A stretch of 18,305 bases of DNA from NCBI GenBank assembly GCA_905206345.1, contig CAJLGW010000036.1, positions 1 to 18,305 of the forward strand. The letters run 5' to 3'. This document shows, one piece after another, positions 7,342 to 13,228 of the stretch. The stretch is from an uncultured Sutterella sp. (GTDB lineage: Bacteria > Pseudomonadota > Gammaproteobacteria > Burkholderiales > Burkholderiaceae_F). Each line of letters opens with the position of its first letter. Within the stretch, counting starts at the first letter, position 1. The position numbers and the translations under genes were made by a program. The notes under the pieces were generated by a model that made no database searches, was not told where the DNA came from, and saw nothing but the letters and a program-made list of their open reading frames with translations.

Positions 7342-7361
7342 TCTTTTCTCAAAAGAAAAGA
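7342..7361. repeat. 8-bp inverted repeat between yqgE and the deacylase gene
   Basis: TCTTTTCT and AGAAAAGA are separated by CAAA in the 84-bp divergent gap. It may be an operator or a leader hairpin. The low-complexity composition makes chance plausible. Confidence 0.35.
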
Positions 7362-7385
7362 CACACTTTGTTTCGAGGCTTACCC

Positions 7386-7913
7386 ATGGTTGAAAACGTT
7401 TTAGAAAAGTTAACCGCTCTTTTTACGCAAGGAAATGCGCAGTTTCGAGTCCTCGAACACACCGCCAGCGGCAAATCCAGTCAGTCGGTGGCTGAAATCC
7501 GTGGCACCCAACTCGGTCAAGGCGCCAAAGCCCTCGTCTGCCACGTCAAAGGCAATGGCATCAAGCAACACGTCCTTGCGATTTTGCCGGCGGACAAGCA
7601 AGCCGATTTAACGAAATTGGCGGTGGCCCTTGGAGCGCGTCGCGCTTCGCTCGCAAGCCCCGTGGAAGTCACTGAACTCACCGGTTGCGTCTTTGGTGCT
7701 GTGCCGCCTGTGAGTTTTCACCCAGCCCTTAAGCTCGTGGCCGACCCCTATCTTTATGAACGCTACGACGAACTTGCCTTTAACGCAGGTCTCTTGGATC
7801 ACTCCATCATCATTAAAACGGACGATTATCGCCGCATCGTGGCACCTCAATTAATCGAGTTCATTAAACCCGATGAAGCCCCCAAAGTTGAGGTAACCTC
7901 TGAGAAAGAATAA
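7386..7913 (+). CDS. YbaK/YeaK-like aminoacyl-tRNA deacylase
   Basis: This 175-aa protein belongs to the YbaK/ProXp (prolyl-tRNA synthetase editing) superfamily, stand-alone cytoplasmic domains that hydrolyse mischarged tRNAs. Visible features are FRVLEHTASGKS (20-31), RGTQLGQGAKALVCHVK with the conserved catalytic Lys48, a GAVPPVSFHP loop (104-113, cf. the GXXXP loop of the family), LKLVADPYL, and ELAFNAGLLDHSIIIKTDDYRRI near the C terminus. The last block resembles YeaK more than YbaK, so the substrate could be mis-acylated tRNA of the YeaK type, but this cannot be decided here. I chose the ATG at 7386 over an in-frame TTG 18 bases upstream because GAGG at 7375-7378 is seven bases before it. 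Divergent from yqgE. Confidence 0.85.
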   Translation: MVENVLEKLTALFTQGNAQFRVLEHTASGKSSQSVAEIRGTQLGQGAKALVCHVKGNGIKQHVLAILPADKQADLTKLAVALGARRASLASPVEVTELTGCVFGAVPPVSFHPALKLVADPYLYERYDELAFNAGLLDHSIIIKTDDYRRIVAPQLIEFIKPDEAPKVEVTSEKE

Positions 7914-7924
7914 CGTATTTATCC

Positions 7925-7953
7925 TTTCGAAATTGTGTAAAAAGGGATATTAT
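7925..7953 (+). promoter_or_regulatory. Weak candidate promoter for the DUF2721 pair
   Basis: TTTCGA (7925-7930) and TATTAT (7948-7953) are separated by 17 bp in the 99-bp gap before the first DUF2721 gene. The -10 matches 5 of 6 positions but the -35 only 3 of 6. No terminator separates this gap from the deacylase gene, so co-transcription is also possible. Confidence 0.3.
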
Positions 7954-8012
7954 TACAGGTTACCCTGATTAATTTTTCGTCTTTACTAAAAAAAGACAAA
8001 GCTGACTGCGTA

Positions 8013-8438
8013 ATGATTGATTACAGCACCGTTTTATCTGCGGCCCTCACTCCGATTACTTTGATTTCGGGCGTTGGCCTTTTGTTAGTCTCCATGACCA
8101 ATCGCTACAACCACTCCACTGACCGTTTGCGTCAACTTTTGCGTGAAAGTAACGCCATCGCACCGCGTCGTGACGATGAGTTGGAGCACGCCATTGACCT
8201 CATTTTCCTGCGGGTGAAGCTGTTGCGCCGAGCGATTTTGCTCGTTGTCCTCTCGGGGATGTTCTCGGCCTTACTCGTGTTGATGAGCGTTATCGAAATC
8301 GCCATGGGCTTTGACTTGGTGATGGTCAAATCCACGCTTTTGTTACTGGCCGTGGTTTTGATCGTCGCTTCCACGCTGATTTTTGCCGAAGAAGTCTCCA
8401 CCTCAATGAAGGCTTTGGGCTTAAGCGTTCATCACTAA
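8013..8438 (+). CDS. DUF2721 family membrane protein, copy 1
   Basis: This is a 141-aa predicted inner-membrane protein. The N-terminal helix carries TPITLISGVGLLLVSMTNRYNH, a typical DUF2721 start, followed by a charged Arg-rich segment (about 31-74) and two further hydrophobic segments (about 74-95 and 103-125). It ends LGLSVHH. No enzymatic motif is visible and the family has no established function that I can name. No clear Shine-Dalgarno sequence precedes the ATG. It is followed after 10 bp by a paralogue of identical length. Ungapped alignment by eye gives about 57% identity, strongest in residues 11-50 and the last 10 residues. Confidence 0.85.
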   Translation: MIDYSTVLSAALTPITLISGVGLLLVSMTNRYNHSTDRLRQLLRESNAIAPRRDDELEHAIDLIFLRVKLLRRAILLVVLSGMFSALLVLMSVIEIAMGFDLVMVKSTLLLLAVVLIVASTLIFAEEVSTSMKALGLSVHH

Positions 8439-8448
8439 GGAGAGTGTT

Positions 8449-8874
8449 ATGGTTGAATATCATCAAATGTTATCCACGGCACTGCCGCCCGTGACTTTAA
8501 TTTCCGGCGTCGGTCTTTTGCTCTTAGCAATGACGGCTCGCTACAACCACTCCACCAATCGAGTGCGTCAACTGTTGCGTGAAAAAAATGCCATTGCTCC
8601 GCGTGAAGATAAGGATTTGAATCACGCGATTGAACTCATTTTCGAGCGCGCCGCCTTACTTCGTATGTCCATTTTGACGGTGGTGTTATCGGCCACCTTC
8701 AGTGGCCTTCAAGTCTTGTGTGGCATCGTCGAGAGCATGGTCTCGATTGACATGGGTGTTGTGAAGCTCGGCATGCTCTTTATCTCCATCGGCTTTTTAT
8801 TGATTTCTACGATTTACTTCGTTCGCGAAGTTTCGCTATCGACCAAAGCCATTGGGTTGAGCATGCACCATTAA
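8449..8874 (+). CDS. DUF2721 family membrane protein, copy 2
   Basis: This 141-aa paralogue of the preceding gene has the same architecture: PPVTLISGVGLLLLAMTARYNH helix, charged cytoplasmic-type segment with RQLLREKNAIAPRED, two more membrane segments and the C-terminal LGLSMHH. A good ribosome site (AAGGAGAG) directly follows the stop codon of copy 1, and the 10-bp gap indicates a bicistronic unit. The last third, within the membrane segments, is the most diverged part. The function is unknown. The paired genes might form a hetero-oligomer, but that is inference only. The stop codon is 13 bp from the stop of the convergent patatin gene, with no visible terminator between them. Confidence 0.85.
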   Translation: MVEYHQMLSTALPPVTLISGVGLLLLAMTARYNHSTNRVRQLLREKNAIAPREDKDLNHAIELIFERAALLRMSILTVVLSATFSGLQVLCGIVESMVSIDMGVVKLGMLFISIGFLLISTIYFVREVSLSTKAIGLSMHH

Positions 8875-8887
8875 ATTCGCACGCGGT

Positions 8888-11137
8888 TTAACGGAAGGGA
8901 CGACCCCAGAAGAAATAAACCGCCGTGTCTTGATCGCTCGTTTGACCCACGGCCAAATAAAGCGGTCCCACGATCGAGTCGGCAGCCACAAAAACGCTGC
9001 CGGCTTTTTTCCAACTGTCCCAATCCGAATTAATAAACTTGCTGTTGCCAGATTCTTGATTGAGGTGCGCCGCTTCAACGCTTGCGCCCACATAAACCGG
9101 AACACCCCAGAAACCACCACGATTGATGCGCTTCATACCGATAAGACTCGTTGTAAACAAATCTGAGCCCGTATAGCGTCCGTAGTAGGCACCCGACATG
9201 TTAAAGAGGCCACCGATGGCAAATCGGCCCGGAATCGTAGAAGACCCCGCTCGCGCTGCTAAGATGCTCACGTAATCATTACCCCAGTCATAAGGCAAAA
9301 TGGCACTTAAGTAATAGTCACTGACTTCTGGTTTTTCAGGGCTTTCATCAACGTGCACGTAGCGTCTTGCTTTAAAGTCAACGAACGCCCCTTTCTTTGG
9401 AAAATTCACGTCATCTAAATTGTCGTAGCGGAAATTCAATTCCACAAAGGGTGTCGTTGTATCAAAGCTCTCCCAATTCGGAACCGTCCCAATAGTGGGT
9501 TTAGTCTTCAAGTGCGCATAACCTGCGCCAACAGAAAACACAGCATTGCGAGAAAGCTCTGTCCCTAAGGCAATTGAACCTTCAAAAACGCTGTTTTCAA
9601 TCGTGCCCAAAGCATGACCGCCATCGTTATAGAGATCATAAGATTGCGTTTCGTAGTAAAGCTTCGGTCGGACAAAAAATGGACTATTGACACCAAGGGG
9701 CTGATAGAACATGGATGAGAAATAACTCGTTTCCCCAATTTGCAGTTCATTGCGCCACTCACCACCCCATTGATTCACCCAACCCAAAGTGTGAGCTAAG
9801 AGAAAATCAAACGTATGCTCACGGTTAAAGTCGCTAGAAAGTTTCCCTCCAATGCGAAGCGTGTTGTAACCCCAAGGCTTTTCCTGAGGTTCAATGACGA
9901 GCACTTCCGTACCGTTGGGACCGGGCTCAAAGACAAAAGGCACCACTGAGAAGTCGTCCGTTGCCCAAACACGGTCGCTGGCGCGATTAAGCGTTGCCAC
10001 ATTGACCTTGTCACCGGGCTTAATATCAACGATTTCTTTCACAAAGTCCGGATTGACGGTCTTTAAACCCTCGACTCGAACTTCGGCAATCGTCATATCA
10101 CGCGGTTCACTCACAATGGATTGACGAGCCAAATTCCACGTTTGGAATTCTTTTTTAGAAACAGCTAAGCGCTTCAGTGCCTTTTCATACTTACGAGCAC
10201 TTTTTTCCCCAGCATCCATAATGGCTTGGGCCTTATCAAAATCGGCCGCTGTCAATTCTCCTAAATCGACAGTAATCAAAATGTCCTTGGGGCCTAACTT
10301 TTTCTTTGATTCCACCAAGTTGCGATCAGTCAAAATGGCAATCATCTGCCCCATCACAGCGGTCACGGAACTCACTTGGCGCTTTTTTTCCAAGGGCGTA
10401 CTCACGTCCACCGCAATAATGATGTCGGCCCCCATCTCTTTGGCAAGCTCAACGGGTAAGTTTTGCACTAAACCACCGTCCACCAAGAGATGATCCTTGT
10501 AAGGATAGGGAGAAAAGGCACCAGGCACGGACATAGATGCTCGCATTGCAGCTGCGAGGTTAACGTCATCTCGCATCACGACCAACGAGCCGTCGGACAA
10601 GTCCGTTGCAATGGCGCCAAACGGAATCGGCAACTGTTTTAAGTCATTGACGGAACGAACGTGTTCGGTAATTTTTGCTAAAAAGGTGGTTAAGTGTTGA
10701 GAGGGCACGACAGAATCAGGGAAAGCCAATCCCTTATCCGTAATCCCCACTTCTTTAATAGCCAAATTTTTGTAGTCGTCTTCTCTGCGCAAACGATTAA
10801 GCGATGAACGATCCGGGCGAATGGCAAACATCTCACGCCAATCCACACCTAAAATGATTTCGCTCATTTGATCCACGGAATAGCCCGATGCATAACCGCC
10901 ACCCACCATGGAACCCATGCTCGTGCCCGTGACCAAGTCCACCTTAATGCCTAAGTCTTCCAAGACCTTAATAACGCCAACGTGCGCAAAGCCACGCGCA
11001 CCGCCACCGGATAAAACAAGGGCGACCTTGGGACGGTCTTTTTCATAGGTAACGGGGGCATCAGCCAAGGCAGAACCACTGACCAACACCAAAGCAGACA
11101 TTACCAAAAGGACTAAGGGAGTAAAAATACGTCGCAT
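8888..11137 (-). CDS. Patatin-like phospholipase with POTRA and BamA-type barrel (PlpD-like, type Vd secretion)
   Basis: This 749-aa protein fits the PlpD/FplA class, which anchors a patatin-like lipase in the outer membrane through its own barrel. Order of parts: a Sec signal peptide (about 1-26, ending SALA-DA); a patatin domain (about 37-325) with oxyanion motif SGGGARG (43-49), nucleophile motif GTSMG (Ser73) and catalytic DGG (Asp220); one POTRA-like domain (about 346-418, AEVRVEGLKTV); and a 16-strand-type Omp85 barrel to the C terminus, ending in aromatic-rich VYFFWGRPFR. The Ser-Asp dyad is intact, so lipase activity is expected. PlpD itself is reported secreted after cleavage, but whether this passenger is released is not evident. 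The start ATG directly precedes the signal peptide; the ribosome site is weak. Outer-membrane lipid remodelling or virulence are possible roles. Confidence 0.9.
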   Translation of the reverse strand: MRRIFTPLVLLVMSALVLVSGSALADAPVTYEKDRPKVALVLSGGGARGFAHVGVIKVLEDLGIKVDLVTGTSMGSMVGGGYASGYSVDQMSEIILGVDWREMFAIRPDRSSLNRLRREDDYKNLAIKEVGITDKGLAFPDSVVPSQHLTTFLAKITEHVRSVNDLKQLPIPFGAIATDLSDGSLVVMRDDVNLAAAMRASMSVPGAFSPYPYKDHLLVDGGLVQNLPVELAKEMGADIIIAVDVSTPLEKKRQVSSVTAVMGQMIAILTDRNLVESKKKLGPKDILITVDLGELTAADFDKAQAIMDAGEKSARKYEKALKRLAVSKKEFQTWNLARQSIVSEPRDMTIAEVRVEGLKTVNPDFVKEIVDIKPGDKVNVATLNRASDRVWATDDFSVVPFVFEPGPNGTEVLVIEPQEKPWGYNTLRIGGKLSSDFNREHTFDFLLAHTLGWVNQWGGEWRNELQIGETSYFSSMFYQPLGVNSPFFVRPKLYYETQSYDLYNDGGHALGTIENSVFEGSIALGTELSRNAVFSVGAGYAHLKTKPTIGTVPNWESFDTTTPFVELNFRYDNLDDVNFPKKGAFVDFKARRYVHVDESPEKPEVSDYYLSAILPYDWGNDYVSILAARAGSSTIPGRFAIGGLFNMSGAYYGRYTGSDLFTTSLIGMKRINRGGFWGVPVYVGASVEAAHLNQESGNSKFINSDWDSWKKAGSVFVAADSIVGPLYLAVGQTSDQDTAVYFFWGRPFR

Positions 11138-11170
11138 AAACTTTAATGAATTTCTTTGAATCTATTGGAC

Positions 11171-11199
11171 ATCTTACTACATGCATTGCTATATGAATA
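11171..11199 (-). promoter_or_regulatory. Candidate promoter of the patatin gene
   Basis: On the minus strand, TAAGAT (11176-11171) could be a -10 and TATTCA (11199-11194) a weak -35 with 17-bp spacing. The -35 lies inside the perfect 12-bp palindrome ATGAATATTCAT at 11193-11204, which could be a regulator site. The core elements are only moderate matches. Confidence 0.3.
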
Positions 11200-11204
11200 T
11201 TCAT
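11193..11204. repeat. 12-bp perfect palindrome in the patatin-galE divergent gap
   Basis: ATGAATATTCAT is exactly self-complementary. It is 56 bp before the patatin ATG and 100 bp before the galE ATG, in a gap that must hold both promoters. It could be an operator, but its AT-rich composition makes chance possible. Confidence 0.4.
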
Positions 11205-11217
11205 TCACTCGTTTTCT

Positions 11218-11246
11218 TTGTAACGCCATTTCCAAGAAAATATAAA
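11218..11246 (+). promoter_or_regulatory. Candidate sigma70 promoter of galE
   Basis: TTGTAA (11218-11223, 4 of 6 matches) and TATAAA (11241-11246, 5 of 6) are separated by 17 bp. Transcription would start near 11253, giving a leader of about 50 nt. Confidence 0.5.
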
Positions 11247-11303
11247 CACGGTATCATTTTTAGATTAACTCTTTTGATTTCTCATTCTGGAGAATTCTGA
11301 CTC

Positions 11304-12299
11304 ATGCGTATTTTATTGACGGGCGGTGCCGGTTTTATCGGCTCTCATACCGCCGTTGAAATGACTCAAGCCGGCCACGATGTGGTGATCTTTGATAACT
11401 TCTGCAATAGCGATGCCACGGTGCTTGACCGCTTGGAAACGATTCTTGGTAAGCGCCTTGCCTTTGAAGAAGGCGACATCCGCGACTACGATCGCATTCG
11501 TGACGTTTTAGAAAAGCACCAAATCGAAGCCGTGGTGCATTTTGCCGGGCTCAAGGCCGTGGGCGAATCTTGCGAAAAGCCCCTTGAATATTTCGATAAC
11601 AACATCACGGGCACGCTTGTGCTTTTGCAAGCCATGAAGGCCCTTGGCATTAAGCGCATCATCTTTTCTTCTTCTGCGACGGTTTACGGCACACCTCAAT
11701 ACCTTCCCTTGGATGAAAAGCATCCTTTGTCGGTCACGAACCCCTATGGTCGTACCAAACTTCAAGTCGAAGAAATCTTGTCCGACCTCTGCGCATCTGA
11801 TGCCGAATGGTCTGCCGTGTGCTTACGTTACTTCAACCCCATCGGTGCTCATGAGAGCGGTTTAATCGGTGAAAATCCTCGCGGTATCCCAAATAACCTT
11901 TTGCCTTACGTGGCACGCGTGGCTGCCGGTCAATTAGAAGCACTTCAAGTCTTCGGTAACGACTACGATACGCCTGACGGCACGGGTGTGCGTGACTACA
12001 TCCACGTGGTTGACTTGGCTAAGGGCCACGTTTTGGCTGCTCAATATGCCCTTACCCACACCGGTTGGATTGCCATTAACTTAGGTACGGGCATCGGCTA
12101 CTCGGTCTTAGACATCGTGAAGGCTTATGAAAAGGCTTGTGGTAAGCCTGTGCCTTATAAGATCGTGGCACGTCGCCCGGGGGACGTTGCAAGCAACTGG
12201 GCCGATCCGAAACTTGCAAAAGAACTTTTAGGGTGGGAAGCTCAATACACCTTGCAAGACATGTGTGAGCATTCTTGGAACTTCCAAAAGAATTGCTGA
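11304..12299 (+). CDS. galE: UDP-glucose 4-epimerase
   Basis: GalE interconverts UDP-glucose and UDP-galactose with bound NAD, supplying galactose for surface polysaccharide or allowing galactose use. The 331-aa product (family about 338 aa) is an extended short-chain dehydrogenase: the NAD-binding GGAGFIG motif at 7-13, DNFCNS after the second strand, HFAGLKAVGES near 79-89, the catalytic Ser124 in SSSATVYG, and Tyr148/Lys152 in YGRTK. C-terminal RYFNPIGAH, GVRDYIHVVDLA and RRPGDVAS are typical GalE blocks. GGAG at 11289-11292 precedes the ATG with long spacing. The substrate UDP-glucose comes from galU in the same window. A terminator follows directly. Confidence 0.96.
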   Translation: MRILLTGGAGFIGSHTAVEMTQAGHDVVIFDNFCNSDATVLDRLETILGKRLAFEEGDIRDYDRIRDVLEKHQIEAVVHFAGLKAVGESCEKPLEYFDNNITGTLVLLQAMKALGIKRIIFSSSATVYGTPQYLPLDEKHPLSVTNPYGRTKLQVEEILSDLCASDAEWSAVCLRYFNPIGAHESGLIGENPRGIPNNLLPYVARVAAGQLEALQVFGNDYDTPDGTGVRDYIHVVDLAKGHVLAAQYALTHTGWIAINLGTGIGYSVLDIVKAYEKACGKPVPYKIVARRPGDVASNWADPKLAKELLGWEAQYTLQDMCEHSWNFQKNC

Positions 12300-12308
12300 C
12301 AGCTGTCA
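12297..12308. repeat. 12-bp perfect palindrome overlapping the galE stop codon
   Basis: TGACAGCTGTCA is exactly self-complementary and starts at the galE TGA stop codon, just before the terminator. It could be a protein site or a small extra hairpin before the terminator. No function can be assigned. Confidence 0.5.
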
Positions 12309-12310
12309 AG

Positions 12311-12343
12311 ATAGTCCCGCTTGCTTAAGCGGGATTATTTTTT
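12311..12343. terminator. Rho-independent terminator of galE
   Basis: ATAGTCCCGCTT (12311-12322) pairs with AAGCGGGATTAT (12327-12338) through one G-T pair, with loop GCTT and a run of six T. It overlaps the rfbD stop codon on the opposite strand. The stem is followed on the minus side by few T, so it mainly serves galE. Confidence 0.85.
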
Positions 12344-13222
12344 GATGAGTTCGAATACTGTTTCTGTAACGCCTTCTTGCCAAGACCGGGGCGTAAAACC
12401 AAACGTCGTCTGAAATTTATTCGTATTCAAAACCACATGAGAAGGACGCTTGGCGGGTGTTGGGAAAACGTCACTTTTAACCGCTTCAATTTCAACGTCG
12501 GGCGAGAGGCGTTGCGCCTGCACCAACACCTTTTTCACCCACTGAGCGCACTCATGGCGATGGCAAAAACCGGCGTTAGCAAAGTGGTAAATTCCTCGGT
12601 CAAAGACTTTGCCTTTATCGAACTCCGAAAGCACCGCCCAAAGCCCTCTAGCCACTTCCGTGGCGCTTGTCGGCGTCCCCCATTGGTCATCCACCACACA
12701 AAGTTTCTCTTTTTCTGAAAACCAGCGAATCAACGAGGTCACAAAATTAGTATGGCCCGGTGCATGCACCCAGGTCAAACGCAAAATCAAAGCTTCTGGG
12801 TTCACATCCAAAACCAAACGTTCCCCTTCAAATTTGCTTTGACCATAAACGTTTAAGGGATGAGTAGCATCCATTTCATCATAAGGCGTTGACCGCACGC
12901 CATCAAACACATAGTCCGTTGATAAGTGAACAAAGAAGGCATTGATGTCTTTAGCCACTTGGGCTAACGCGTGGGGGGCTCGGGCGTTGACTTGAAAAGC
13001 CGTCTCTTCATCGTTTTGAGCGGCATCCACTGCCGTATAAGCCGCCGCATTGATGATGACGTCCGGTAAGTAAGCTTTAATCGTCTCAACGAGCGCCGGT
13101 ACATCTAAAAGATTTCCGCCTTTGTCCTCACGCCCTAAAGCAATGACATCAAAATAAGGCGAAAGCGCTTTTATAGCCGCTTGCCCCACTTGACCGTTTT
13201 TACCCAAAATCAACACACGCAT
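12335..13222 (-). CDS. rfbD: dTDP-4-dehydrorhamnose reductase
   Basis: RfbD (RmlD) reduces dTDP-4-dehydro-L-rhamnose to dTDP-L-rhamnose, the last step in making the rhamnose donor for O-antigen and other glycans. The 295-aa product fits the family: NAD(P)-binding GKNGQVG (7-13), INAAAYTAVDAAQND (57-71), STDYVFDG (101-108), YGQSK (Tyr126, Lys130) followed by FEGE, and LRLTWVHAPGHTNFV. rfbA, rfbB and rfbC are not in the window, so the substrate assignment depends on genes elsewhere. The ATG lies 6 bp after the uvrA stop codon, with AAGGAG overlapping the end of uvrA, so it is translated from a uvrA-rfbD message. Pairing a repair gene with a sugar-nucleotide gene is unusual. Confidence 0.88.
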   Translation of the reverse strand: MRVLILGKNGQVGQAAIKALSPYFDVIALGREDKGGNLLDVPALVETIKAYLPDVIINAAAYTAVDAAQNDEETAFQVNARAPHALAQVAKDINAFFVHLSTDYVFDGVRSTPYDEMDATHPLNVYGQSKFEGERLVLDVNPEALILRLTWVHAPGHTNFVTSLIRWFSEKEKLCVVDDQWGTPTSATEVARGLWAVLSEFDKGKVFDRGIYHFANAGFCHRHECAQWVKKVLVQAQRLSPDVEIEAVKSDVFPTPAKRPSHVVLNTNKFQTTFGFTPRSWQEGVTETVFELIKK

Positions 13223-13228
13223 GGACGA

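Noticed and set aside
7368..7385. TTG start for the deacylase gene
   Set aside because: The ATG at 7386 has GAGG at proper spacing; the TTG has none.
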